In this document: positions 34,418 through 47,377 of the stretch, piece after piece
Numbering within the stretch: position 1 is the stretch's first letter
Layout: every line of letters begins with the position of its first letter
NCBI GenBank assembly: GCA_026214975.1
Contig: JAOBSW010000678.1
Coordinates: 91,517 to 155,516, forward strand
Origin: Gentiana macrophylla
Lineage: Eukaryota > Streptophyta > Magnoliopsida > Gentianales > Gentianaceae
Length of the DNA: 64,000 bases
Direction of reading: 5' to 3'
Notes under the pieces: generated by a model
Seen by the model: only the letters and a program-made list of their open reading frames with translations
Databases searched by the model: none
What the model was told of the DNA's origin: nothing
Translations under genes and position numbers: made by a program

Positions 34418-35205
34418 GTCTGTTCGGATCGGCGTTTTTTTTAAGTTTAAAGTGCTGTTTCCACGGCGTGGAATCTAAATATTTCACGTGTAAAACAAAG
34501 AGGTGTCAAAAGTTAAATTTTTGACGTGGCGTGGAAAGAAATAAAGTCGTGAAAAGAAAGAAGCGCCGTAGTAAATTCATGCGGGTAGTGGAAAATAATG
34601 GACTCAGAAATAATAATGAAAAAGAGATGAAAAGTTTTTGTGAGTCCATTATTTACTTTTTTGTTTGGGTTCATGCTCATGCTTTTCATCTCCCAACATA
34701 ATCAAGTTGTTTATGGTAGTGCAGAAATTCTTCATTTCTGGAGGCGAAGGACTCCCTCGTGGAGTGGTTGAAAATCATGTAGCAACATCCCATATAGAGA
34801 CATAGAGTCTGATGGTGTTCATGATCTTAGACTCTATTACAAAGCAAGGCAAACAACCTGCTGAATCGCTCTAATTTTGCTCCCTTCAAACCGTATAAAT
34901 GCCAACAACAATAGCAGTCTTCGAAATCCCGTTGAATCTTGTTATGGAACCAAGTAAAAATGACACAGAAACAATAATGAAAAAGAGATGAAAAGTTTTT
35001 GTGTGTCCATATATTATTTTCTGCGGGCCCGTAGGAATTTACCACGCTGCGCTTCTCTTTTTCACGTGGTCACGTGAAAATTTAACTTTTGGCACCATTT
35101 TATTTTCCACGTGAAATATTTAAATTCCACGCCATCTGGTGGAATTTTCCACGGGCTCGTGGAAACAGGCACGGGGGACTTAAAAATAAATGTCAGTGCG
35201 AGCAG
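34418..35205. mobile_element. Non-autonomous DNA element with long inverted repeats
   Basis: The left arm (from about 34418: 'aagtgctgtttccacg', 'tctaaatatttcacgtg', 'gtcaaaagttaaattt', 'gaagcgc') is matched in inverse by the right arm (to about 35205: 'aaatttaacttttggc', 'cacgtgaaatatttaaatt', 'cgtggaaacaggcac'). Arms are about 115-140 bp with indels. Inside, 'aataatgaaaaagagatg' plus 'aaaagtttttgtg' is repeated directly at 34611 and 34974. The target duplication is not clear; hAT or Mutator are both possible. Confidence 0.65.
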
Positions 35206-35385
35206 GGCTAACGTGAAATATGGTCATTCTGATGACTGATTATATAATTTCTCACTATAATCTAGTAACCTGATTAATTATAAGGAAAATACTTGTGTGG
35301 TGTCTCGAGACACCGTGTGGAAGCAATATCGATACGATTTTATTTTGTATTAAATTTGTTTAGTTACGATCATTTTACTCGTCTT

Positions 35386-37232
35386 TGTTAGATGTGATAT
35401 CGTCCGGATCAATCATAGATTGACCCGATTCTGTGATGGAAGTATCGGATCACAGATCTAAACAAAACAAAGAACATAAATTAAAGATCTAAATCTGAGA
35501 GGGGTATAAGGCCACATTTTTATGGTCTTAACTCCAAGAACAAAAGGCTCCAAGAACACGTGATTGGCGACCACCGTCTTCCAGCGTGTGTCTCAAAGCA
35601 ACACCAAGTGGATGGTGTTTCCCGCCGCCGGACCTCCTTGATATCTACCGGAATAATCAGAAGATTATTCCAACTCGAAGCTCAGAAGAAGAAAATTTGA
35701 AAATTCTAAGCTCTTTCTTTGATATAGCGTGTTCAATGTGTATATCAAAAGGCTTGGAAGAAGCTTTTTTAGGAAGAAGTAAAAACTTAGCATAAGATTA
35801 AATAATTAAAGATAATTATTACAATAATCCTTTATTCCAAATAAAAAATAAATAAAATGATTATCCCAAACAAATTAAGATAAATCATATTATTATCTAA
35901 TATTTCATGAATTATCGTTTAACGAATAAAGATAAATCGCGTATTAAATAATTATCAAAAAGCCAAATTTCACAATAATTAAATAATAAAACATGCGCCC
36001 CACTTATTAAACAATTAAGGCCCACGCATTTTCCTATATTTGACCAATGAGGTGAAAAGGTCAAACATGACTTATTTGAAGTAAAAGTCATAAATTTTTT
36101 AAAGTGTATTTAATTATTTAGTCATTAAGCAATTAATCGATATCAAATTAAATAGCCCAATCATTTATTTAATTATAATTGAGAGTGTCTGTGACGAGAA
36201 ATCCAATTATCTTTATTTCGGGAGTAGCGCGTCGGGGCCAGTGGGCCCGTATTCGATATTCTGATAAATTAGATTAAATTATTAAATCAGGATGAATAAT
36301 TATATCCAAACTATTAATTCCGGGATTACACCGCATAAACCCGAAGCCGAACTCTATCGAATATAGATAACTTACACTCAATTTATGAGTCGAAAGCGTC
36401 ATTGATATAATCATTACATACGGATAAATCCTCATGCATCATTCACTTCGATTCGGGATATTTCCGTAAACCCTTCTCGAAACATATTATCCTTATTTAC
36501 CATTAACCCCTAGTGATCAATTAGTTCATAACCAATATAATATGAACTCGGCCGATCGATCGAGTTTCAGGGTTAACAAATAAAGAAGCTGTCTGTCTAC
36601 TTCCCGAGGAAGGAATGGATTCCATATCTGTGATAACACGGACCACTCACTCGTTTCTAGAATAGAGCCAGCGAGAAGTGTTGGACCACATACTACTGAA
36701 GTGATCCTTACTAACACGTCAAACTCTGCTACCGAGTCTAGCGGTTATGCGTGATCACCTCATGATTGAGATTAATCCATATATGATCATCTTGTGATTC
36801 GATAAGACTTACCGATTCACGGAATTATATCGAGAACTCAAATCAAATCGGTCGATACTATATGATTATCATCATATATAAATGCCCCAGCTAGTACCCT
36901 ATTACAAGCGAGTCCGGATAAAACATGTCACACTAAAGTGTTAGGGCTTCTACCCGTAATAAGGAACTTGCAAAATTATTAGCAAATTAATCAGAGACCC
37001 GTACTTGATTAATAAGCGCTACGGACTAAGTTAATTTTAAGTATATTTCACAAACTCAATCACCGTGTGTATAGCCATATACTTTGAGTTGTGATTACAT
37101 AATCAATATACTTAGGGTTTTACGTAAGTGTATTAATATTGGCAATAAATGCGAATAAATAAGATGAAATAAATTGCATCATTTATTTAAATAAAACAAT
37201 TACAAATTGTCTTTCGGGCATAAAAACTAACA
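35386..37232 (-). repeat. 3' LTR of the large copia element
   Basis: 1,847 bp; on the minus strand it begins TGTTAGTTTTTATGCCC and ends CATCTAACA. It matches 45859-47377 plus 53850-54136 along its length, with many small indels. The PPT lies directly outside at 37233-37247. Confidence 0.88.
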
Positions 37233-37341
37233 ATCTCCCACACACGAAAGGCAAGTGGATTAATTGTTTTAGAGCACACCTATATCTATATTCTGACAAT
37301 ACAACTCCCAGCTTGCTACAAAAGCAAATAAGTCATATCCA

Positions 37342-40300
37342 CTAATACCAATAGTTTTTAAGTGCGGTTGAAGACTTAGCGGCAATGTCTTCAGTGAATG
37401 GATCGTGAGGGTTGTCGTGAGGCGATTTCTTGGCGGAAATGTCACCTCTTTGGACTATCTCTACAATTAAATGGTAATTTAAGCTCGATATGCTTTGACT
37501 TGCGGTGACTACGGGGTTCCTTGAATTTGATATAGCCCCATTGTTGTCCTGATAAGTGATCGGATCGTTGTGATTTGGAGAGACCCTTAACCACTCGGGG
37601 AACTTTACGAGCCAAAGCGCTTCTGCATTTGTCTCGGAGGCGTATGTATTCGACTTCCATAGTAGAATCGGCCGTCTTTGGATTGCTTGGCGCTTCTCCA
37701 AATGATTTGCACCACCACCGATGGTAAAACAGAGCTGAGGTAGATTTGAAATCATCTCTGTCATTTGGAAGTCGAGTCGGTGTACCCTGTACATCAGGTT
37801 TGCACCCGAATATACCGACATATAATTCTAGTCCTCTTCAAGTACTTTAAGAGGTTCTTTCTGCAATCAATGCTCGTTGCTGGATTCAGCGATAATGGAT
37901 TGCGAGTCCAGCGGCATATGCGGATAAGGTCAGTGCCGGCATAGCGTACATTAGACTACTACGGACCGAAGCATAAGGCACTTTTCCCATAGCCTCTGTT
38001 TCCTCGAGAGTGCGAGGACTCGAGTCTTAGAGATGGCGCCGTGGCGAGTTGGTAGGTAACCGCTTCTTTGCGTCCGTCATGCTATATCTCCCAGCCATCA
38101 CCTTATCAATGTAAGTGGCTTGTGAAAGAGCTAACATCACATTCTTACGATCCCGTAGTAATTGGATCCGAGAACATAATTCGCCTCTCCCAAATATTTC
38201 ATTTGGAATTGGGCAGCCAACCAAATTTTAACGTCCGACAACATCCCTTATCGTTTCCAATCGGGAGAATGTCATCTACGTACAACACTAAGCGCAACCT
38301 TATCCTTAATGACTTTCTTGTATACACAAGGTTCATCGAGGATTTTGTTGAAATCATATGACTTAATGGTGTCATCAAATCTATGATTCCAGACCGAGAT
38401 GCTTGCTTGACCCATAAATGGATCTCGACAACTTGAACACTTTGTGCTCTTGGCCTTGCTCGATTTATCCTCTGGTTGTTGCATATAGATTTCCTCGTCG
38501 AGAAAGCCGTTAAGAAATGCTGTCTTGACATCCATTTTCCAGATTTCATAATCTAGGCATGCAGCAATAGTAAGAAGGATCTGGATGGATTTAAGCATGG
38601 CCACAGGGGAGAAGGTCTCTTCGTAGTCTATACCCTCTCTGTGTGTATCCTTTAGCTACTAGCCGTGCTTTAAAGGTTTGCACCTTACCATCAACTCCTC
38701 GCTTTCTCTTGTAGAGCCACTTTGCTCACTATGGGTTTACCGCTTTGGGGCAATCTACAAGTTTCAGGTGAGTTAGAGTACATGGACTCTATCTCTTGAT
38801 TCATCGTGTCAACCCATAGATCCTTGTCACGATCATCCATGGCCTTGCGAAAGGACACTAGATCATTTTCCACACCGTCGAGAGGCGGCTCGTTAGCCTC
38901 GATTGTCCATACCGATTTGGTGGCGAACCACTCTCCGATGCGTCTGGGTGGATTAGGAGGAGGGTATTGTTGCATTCACAGTGTTGTCTCTGGTGACACT
39001 AGGTGGCACTTGTGGTCGACCTCGTCGAGTAACTCCTCAAATCGACATTACTTGAGGCTTGAAATCTATCATATATTGATCCTCCAAAAATGTGGCATTA
39101 GTTGAAACTATCACCTTGTTATCTTCCGGATCGTAAAACAGACCTCCACGTGTTCCCTTGGGGTAACCCACAAACAGACATACTTTCATACGCTTTTGTA
39201 GTTTACTAGTCTTGTCCACCAGCACATGTGCAGGACATCCCCAAATACGGAAGTGATTTAGGCCTTCCGGCCGTCCCCTCCACATTTCATAAGGTGTCTT
39301 TGTGACCGGACTTTGTGGTACTACATTCGGTATGTATACGGCTGCTTACAAGCATATCCCCAAAAGATATCGGTAGCGGCGTAGCTCATCATTGATCGAC
39401 CATGTCAATCAATGTTCTATTTCTCCTTTCGGCAACTCCGTTTCTTTGAGGTGTCTCGCTGTGAGCGTTGGGAGCGGATCCCGTGTTCAAGTAGGTAGTC
39501 GATGGTCGATATCTAAGTACTCTTCTCCGCGATCGAGGCGAAGGCATTTCAAAGACTTGCCTAAGCGCCTTTAAACCTGGCGAAATTCCTTAAACTTGCC
39601 AAAAGTCTCGGATTTTCGATCGGCGAGATAAACATATCGAATCTCGAGTAATCGTCGATGAAAGTCACAAAATACTCGAATCCGCCTCACAGCTTGCACA
39701 TTCATCGGACCACAAAGTTACGAATGTACTAACTCTAGAGGTTCTTTGGCCTATTCACTTTTGGCGAAGGGCGTTTAGTCATTTTCCTTCCGGCAAGATT
39801 CGCATAAACCGGCAATGAGTCAACGAGATAACTCTTTTAAGGTATCACCCTTAGCGATCGTTTGAGTCTTTCCAAGGAAATGTGACCTAGCCTAAGGTGC
39901 CAAAGATATGTACTATCTTTTATGAGAAATTTTACGCCTTTTAGCGAGATTTTTGATCTTATTTACTTTAAACATTTCGATTATTTAATAGGGAGCTTGC
40001 GTGGGTTTAATGAAATACAATCCGTTTTCTAATCTGATAGTACACAAAGTAAAACCATTCTTTGAAATAGTAAACTCGTCATTCATAAAAAAAGCAGTAC
40101 AAGCTGGTCTTTCAAAGCGAATCTGAAATTAAATTTCTACAAAAATTGAATGAAATAAACATTGTCTAAATGTAAAACTTTATTTCCAAAATGTAAAACC
40201 ACAGCTCCATTTGCTTTTCTTTGAAACTAACGCCCGGTGCCGACTCTCATGGCAGAGCTCCTTCCTACAGCTCTGAAATGAACTAAGGACACGCAAAGAA

Positions 40301-41252
40301 GAACATACATGGTTAGTAGCTCATTATCCGAGTATCCAAATTGATACATCTTTAGCTACATTGAAAGATTCAAGGCGAGTAATTCGGGATTACCTTTCTT
40401 ATCTTTCCATTTGCTAGCCTTTACCTTCCCATCCTTTACATCTTTGAGATATACAGGCGTGTGGCGCCGCGGGTGCCTATCTCATTCTGATAATGACACT
40501 TGCCGCCCGGGCTTGGATGGTGTATTAAACAGCCTTCTTCTTCCATAGGTTTAGGCGCCGGCACGGTTTGTTTCTTATTCTTTTGTTTACCTACTTTGGT
40601 TTGACTTAGAGGCGCCTTGGTGAGACCACATTGGCCTCGGCCTTCTTTTCTGCTCTTGGGTTTTATCTTTGAAGAAAGACCCTCGTGGACTTGGAGTTCA
40701 TTGATCAACTCCGTCATGGAAAGGTGAGCCTTAGACATGGCGTGGTAGTCTGAGCGTCGAAATCGGATGTCGGAGATTCGAGAATCAGCGACACTTGGGC
40801 GACATCGTCTATAATCGCACCATGAGTTCTTTGCATCGGTGAAGTAACTAATCATGTTCATCACATGACCCGATAACGGCCCGACCCCGCCTCATCTTGG
40901 CATTGTGACCTTCCTCACGGCCTCGTGTCTTGCTTGATCAGGCGGTGTGCCAAACATGGTGGTTAAATCTTTGTGAGATTTCTCGGGCGATATTAAAACC
41001 CTCAATCTTGCTCGAATGACATCCGACAACGAGGCTAAGAAGATGCCTCTTGCCTTATTATTCGCCTCTTGCCATTTTTGATGTTGATCGCCAAAATGCG
41101 TTTAGGCGGATTTTGAGGGAAGAACAGGGCACTCTCGAGTCAAAACAAGCGTGCATTCTCAAATCGAGCACCACGTTTACGTTACTTTTCCACTTAGTAT
41201 AATTGTCGCCATTTAGCTTATCATTCGATAAAGTTTGAATTTGCGAAGACAT
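37342..41252 (-). pseudogene. copia gag-pol, broken in many frames
   Basis: Reading 5' to 3' on the minus strand: gag N-terminus at 41252 (LSNDKLNGDNYTKWKSNVNV), a gag/nucleocapsid stretch at 40864-40436, integrase C-terminus at 39285-39037 (HFRIWGCPAHVLVDKTSKLQ and VCLFVGYPKGTRGGLFYDPE), the linker at 38975-38691 (FRKAMDDRDKDLWVDTMNQE), reverse transcriptase at 38604-38027 (YEIWKMDVKTAFLNGFLDEE, then LVLYVDDILPIGND; the YVDD motif is intact) and RNase H at 37821-37342 (YQDNNGAISNSRNPV). The frame changes between and inside these pieces, mostly by single-base indels. No intact polyprotein remains. Confidence 0.85.
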
Positions 41253-41825
41253 ATTCTTTGTAAATAAAATAGCGAAACTTAATCAAATATACACTCTCTT
41301 ATATCTTGTATTTTAGGAATAATAAACTATATAAAGTATATCCTACCATTCCAAGGATTTAACCTCGCATATCTTTGTCGAGAAGGTCGATATCGACCTT
41401 ATGATGGTTAAAGCTGAGACAATCTCTCTCAATGATTAAGCGAGAATCGAACATCTCTCGGGAATCAGACATCCGGACCTTAATCATTGATTACCTTCCT
41501 TTTTCTAGCCTAGATATTTCAAAAATATTCATAAAAGTGTGACCCTCTTATATCGGATCTCGAGTGCGCCCGAGTATGCCTACGAGGGCGGTCGATGACC
41601 GGCGAGTACCCGATATCCTATCCTTTCCGGAGACCAAGCCTTGAATTTTGATAGCGATGAACACCATCCGAAGGGGCGAAATCAAAGCGACACGATGTGT
41701 CACACCATTCTCTCACGTGATTGCATCATAGTAGAGGCCGTGGGGTTGTTGTCGCCTTCCCGCTCCCGCTCAATATTTTGAAATAATGGTGGGTTTCTTG
41801 ATTACGGTTTTGGCCTTGACATTAG

Positions 41826-42925
41826 AAACAATAAATCAAAGTACTCGAATAGGGTCGGTTATGTAGGCAAGCCTCGCCGTCTTGTCGTTGGAACATATGT
41901 GACGATTCGAGGCCAATCCGGCAGAGAAGCCCGTTTAGCCGAAGGCTTATCGGCTATGCTAAGTCTGTCGAGCTGGCATAGCGTACATCACTGCGTGGAG
42001 AAGTCGATTGAGCGAGCTTCGGTTGAACTAAGCCCTTGACCATGGTTAGACCATTTCGAACCCATGTACTAAGATTCTCCGATTTTAAATTGTCACGGCG
42101 TAATCTCGTTTACTGTTTAAGGTGGGTTCACTAAAAGCCATCACCGAAAAGCTCAACGATTTATCCAAGTGGGATTCACGAGAATCCATCACTAAAATCG
42201 TAACGATTGACAAAACCGGTTCCTCGGTTTTATAATTAGTTACTTATTATTTAACTACCACATATTAAATTAATAAGCATTCATACTAATTATTCGAGTT
42301 ATACACGTCTATTTTAATTGAAATTAAAAAAAAAAAACTACGTGTATGCATTGGAGTGGAATAATGAAGATGCAAGTCATGGAAATTATACGGTTTTAAG
42401 CGCGTAATTTTGATCAAACACAAAATTATATCGAAAAAAAGCAGAGATGGACCGTTGGTACCCACGACTAACTATTTTCTAAGGAAAAGTAAAATTTATA
42501 CTATGTCTTGAGTCTTGATCTTCAAATCTTGAACTCGAACCGTCGGATCATGAGCATGGCACACCGAGAGGAGAAAGTTTTTAATTAAATAAACAAATAT
42601 TATTATAATTATCAAAAACCTTTTTATTTTGTTGATGCGGCTGAAAAAAAAATTCCAGGAAAAAAAAACTTTATTTTATTTTATTTTATTTTATTTTTCT
42701 GCCAAATAACGGCAGATTTGATAATTAAAAAAAAAAGGTTAAAAAAAAAATTACATACAGCGCTGAAAAACCCTAGCCGCATGTAGTTATAAAAAAAAAC
42801 AGACTTATAGCGACGCTTTTCAGCGTATAAAAATCTGTAGCGCAGGATTTTAATAAAAAAGCAGGTTTTAGCCGTTTCTCCTCGTTCATACCTTGGGTTT
42901 CGTCTTGATCTTCAACAGAAACAAT
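41826..42925. repeat. 1.1-kb tandem duplication in the copia leader, copy 1
   Basis: Starts at 'acaataaatcaaagtactcg' and runs through 'ccggttcctcggttttataa', 'gttgatgcggctgaaaaaaa' and 'ccgtttctcctcgttcatac'. Copy 2 starts at about 42926 with the same words and resumes after the Mutator-like element to about 45530. Confidence 0.8.
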
Positions 42926-45535
42926 AAACAATAAATCAAAGTACTCGAATAGGATCGGTTATGTAGGCAAGCTACGCCGTCTTGTCGTTGGAGCATGTCA
43001 TGACGATTCGAGGCCAATCCGGCAAGAGAATCCCGTTTAGCCCGAAGGCTTATCGGCTATATATGCTAAGTCTGTCGAGGCTGCTTTGTAACGTACATCA
43101 CGCGTGGAGAAGTCGATTGAGCGAAGCTTCGGTTGAACTTCATGACCGTGGTTAGACCGTTTCGAACCCGTGTACTAAGATTCTCCGATTTCTAAATTGT
43201 CAGCGAAAGCGTAATATCGTTTACTGTTTAAGGTGGGTTCACTAAGAAGCCATCACCGAAAAGCTCAGCGATTTATCAAGTGGGATTCACGAGAATCCAT
43301 CTTAAAATCGTAACGATTGACAAAACCGGTTCCTCGGTTTTATAATTAGTTACTTATTATTTAACTACCACATATTAAATTAATAAGCATTCAATTCATA
43401 CTAATTATTCGGGTTATACACGTCTATTTTAATTCGAAATTAAAAAAAAAACTACATGTATGCATTGGAGTGGAATCATGAAGATGCAAGTCATGGCAAT
43501 TATCCGGTTTTAAACACGTAATTTTGATCAAACACAAAATTATACCGAAAAGTAAACACCGAGATGGACCGTTGATACCCCCGACTAACTATATTCTAAG
43601 GAAAAGTAAAATTTATACTATGTCTTGAGTCTTGATCTTGAATCTTGAACTCGAACCGCCGGATCACGAACCATGAGAACACCGAGAGGAGAAAAGGCTT
43701 TTAATTAAATAAACAAATATTATTATAATTATTAAAAGGGCCAATTATTTAAAAGGGTGATTTTCAACTTATTAGGGGTAATAGGATGACTCCAGAAATC
43801 TTATTTAGTTATAAGGACATTACAATTTAGTGGATGGATAAAGAAGGAAGAAAAAAAAAAGAAGCAAGGAAAAGAAAAAAAGAGAAGCGCTGAAAGGGGA
43901 AGGAAAAAAATAAAAATAAAAAAAAAAAAAACTCATAGTATTACAAATGTCATATATTTTGATACAAAAGCTCGGATCATCATAATTTTTTCACTAAAAT
44001 TTATATTTTTAAGTCTTCTTTATTCTAAAATCAAATTTGATATTTTTCGAATAAATTTCATAAAATCAATTTTTTCTTCATAAAAATCGGCGTGGCGTAT
44101 TGATCGCGTCGTGCATTGACCACTACCGGATCATTGGTACGGGATCCATTAACCACCCGATGCATTCACCGCGCGCGATTCATTGGCTACCGTGATGTAT
44201 TGACGCGCGATCCATTGACAACCTTGATCGGTGACATACCGTTATAGCGATTTATGCACGATGGCGTCTCGTTGTAGCGATTTATCGCGATGACTTCTTA
44301 TTGTAACGATCTATGCGGTGGTTTTATTGTATCGAATTATGCTTTGACGTATTATTGTAACGATTTATGCAGTGACGTGTTATTGTAACAATTTATGCAT
44401 ACCTTTGGTTGTAAAAATATGCATTTAAACAAAACAAAAAAAGAAATACAGTTATTTTACAAAGTTATCGAAAATTTAAACCAACACTAATCAAATAAAC
44501 CAACATCAATCAAATACTTAAATATAACAAAGAAATAAAGTTACTTTACAAAGTTATCAAATGTGTGTATCAAGTTTTATATGCGGTGGCGTCGATATCA
44601 TTCATCGAGTTATCTAATTATAAATCTGATCATCGTGATATCATTTGCCAGGACATGATATCATTTGCGTAAGTAAATTGATATCATTGCTTGACGTGAT
44701 ATCACATGCGTAAGTATCGGCTGCGTAATGTCGTCGATAAATCAATGCGTAAGTCGTGATGTCATTTGCATAAATTAAATCCTAACGTCGATGTCATTTG
44801 CATAAAGTAACGTGATGTGTATAAGTATTGAATGTCCTTGTATCAGGCGTGATATCATTGCATAAGTAAATGATATCATTTCTTGAGACGTCAATTGAAA
44901 AAAAAGAAAAAAAAAAAAGCTGCAGCGCTTCATCTTTTTATTTTTATCTTCCTTCCTTAAAAAAAAAAAAAAAAAAAGAAGATGAAACGCTGGAAAAAGA
45001 TGATGGTTCACTTTTGTTTCCGGCAATATCTAGTACACAATTGTCAATTTAATTTCCAGTGCTTCATCATCTTCTTCTTTTCTTTTTTTTTCTTTATCAA
45101 TTGAAATTAGAATGTCGCTTATATATTAAATAAGTTTCATTCTTAAAATTAGAATGTCCTTATAACTAAATAAGATTTCGGAGTGTCCTAAATGATCATT
45201 AAGTCTCTAGCGACGGCATTATAACTAATTTTGCCTTATTAAAAACCTCTTCTTTTTTCTTTTTCTTTTTGTTGATGCGGCTGAAAAAAAAGCTTTTTTT
45301 TTTTAAATTTTATTTTCTGCCAAATAACGGCAGATTTGATATAAAAAAAAATAGGTTTAAAAAAAATTACATACAGCGCTGAAAAACCCTAGCCGCATGC
45401 AGTTTTAAAAAAAAAACAGACTTATAGCGACGCTTTTCAGCGTCGCAGAAAGTCCTTAGCGCAGGATTTTAATTAAAAAACAGATTTTTAGCCGTTTCTC
45501 CTCGTTCATACCTTGGGTTTCGCCTTGATCTTCAA
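42926..45535. repeat. 1.1-kb tandem duplication in the copia leader, copy 2 (split)
   Basis: The left part, 42926-43737, matches copy 1 up to 'aacaaatattattataatta'. The match resumes at 45245 with 'tttttgttgatgcggctgaa' and ends near 45535 at 'tttcgccttgatcttcaa'. The 1.5 kb between is the Mutator-like element. Confidence 0.78.
43738..45235. mobile_element. Non-autonomous Mutator-like element (MULE)
   Basis: 1,498 bp flanked by a perfect 9-bp duplication TTATTAAAA (43729-43737 and 45236-45244), the length made by Mutator-type transposases. The ends are inverted repeats of about 85 bp; the inner part ('aaatcttatttagttataag' plus 'gacatt') is identical on both sides. Inside are tandem 'ttattgtaacgatttatgc' units (about 44230-44400) and 'tgatatcatttgcgtaagta' units (about 44640-44880). 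There is no transposase ORF, and no captured gene is recognised. Confidence 0.87.
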
Positions 45536-45858
45536 ATTTTCTTCAAGATTTTCATCTTTTCGAGCCCGGAACATCAAAATTACAATAAAAGGTGCTACTT
45601 TACATTGAATTTGAAAAAGACATAAAAAATACAAATCACATCTTTCGATTGTTACTAAACAAATGTGCTACAAAATTCTGAGAGTAAACAATACCAACCC
45701 AATCCATCTCTTCAACCACAACAATCACATGCATGCATCATGATAAATTTGAAATTTACCAAAAAAAAGCGAAATAAAACATCTAAAAGCGTCTTTTAAA
45801 GCTCACAGATCTAAAATTCATATACTTTGATCATTAGATCAAGGCTCACGATACCACT

Positions 45859-47377
45859 TGTTAGATGTAATATCATCGGATCAATTATAGATTGACCCGA
45901 TTACGATGAAGTATCGGATGTAGATCAGCGAAACAAAGAACATAAATTAAAGATCTAAATACAAAGGGGTATAAGGCTACGCTTTTTATGGTGCTTAATT
46001 AACTCCAAGAACAAAAGGCTCAGAACACGTGATTGAGCGACCACCGTCTTCAACGTGTGTCTCAGAGTAACACCAAGTGGATGGTGTTTCCGCCGCGGAC
46101 CTCGCCGATATCTTTACGGAATAATCCGAAGATTATTCCAACTCGAAAAACCGAAGAAAGAAAATTTGAAAATTCTAAGCTCTTTCTTTGATATAAGCGT
46201 GTTCAATGTGTATATCAAAGGTTTGGAAGAAGCTCTCTTTATATAGGAAGTAAAACTTAACCTCTCAAAGATTAAATAATTAGAGATAATTATTACAATA
46301 ATCCTTTATTCCAAATAAAGATAAATAAAATGATTATCCCAAACAAATTAAGATAAATCATATTATAATCTAATATTCCATTAATTATCATTCAACAAAT
46401 AAAAGATAAATCGCATATTAAATAATTATCAAGAAAATCAATTTCACAATAATTAAATAATAAAACATCTTAAACACTTATTAAACAATTAAAGCCCACG
46501 CATTTTCCTATATTTGACCAATGAGGTCGAAAGGTCAACAATGACTTATTTGGGCGAGTCTGAAATTTTTTAATGTATTTAATTATTTAGTCATTAAGCA
46601 ATTAATCCGATATCAAATTAAATAGCCCGATCACTTTATTTAATTATAATTGAGGTTGACGACGAGAAATCAATTATCTTTATTTTGGGAGCGCGTCGGG
46701 GCCAATGGGGACGCGTATTCGATCAAATTCTGATAAATTATATTAAATTATTCGTCAGACAGAATAATTATATCAACCTATTAATTCGGGATTACTGGCA
46801 TAAACGAAAGCCGAACTCTATCGAATATAGATAACACACTCGATTTATGAGTGAAAGCGTCAGCTTGATATAATCATTCTGAGACGGATAAATCCTCACA
46901 TCATTTATTCAGCCGATTCGGGATATTTCCGTAAACCATACCAAAACATAGTATCTTATTTACCATTAACCCCACAGTGATCAATTAGTTCATAACTAAT
47001 ATAATATGAACTCGGCCGATCGATCGGTTTAGGGTTAACAAATAAAGAGGCTGTATATCTACTTCGAGGAAGGAATGGATTCCATATCTGTGATAACACG
47101 GACCACTCACTCGTTCTAGAATAGAGCCAGAGAAGTGTTGGACCACATCTACTGAAGTGATCTTACTAACACATCAAAACTCTACCAGAGTCTAGCGGTT
47201 ATGCATGATCACCTCGAGGTTGAGATTAATCCATATATGATCATCTTGTGATTCGATAAGACTTTCGATTACGGAATTATCACGAGAACTCAAATCAAAT
47301 CGGTCCGTATTGTATGATTATCATCGTATATAAATGCCCATTAGGTACCTATTACCACTTGATCCGGATAAGGCGGT
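45859..47377 (-). repeat. 5' LTR of the large copia element, part 1
   Basis: On the minus strand this is the 3' part of the 5' LTR, ending CATCTAACA at 45859. Two bases then separate it from the primer site at 45856-45843. It matches 35386 to about 36915. Confidence 0.85.

Noticed and set aside
44640..44880. Centromere-like satellite
   Set aside because: The tandem words are few and confined to the interior of the Mutator-like element.
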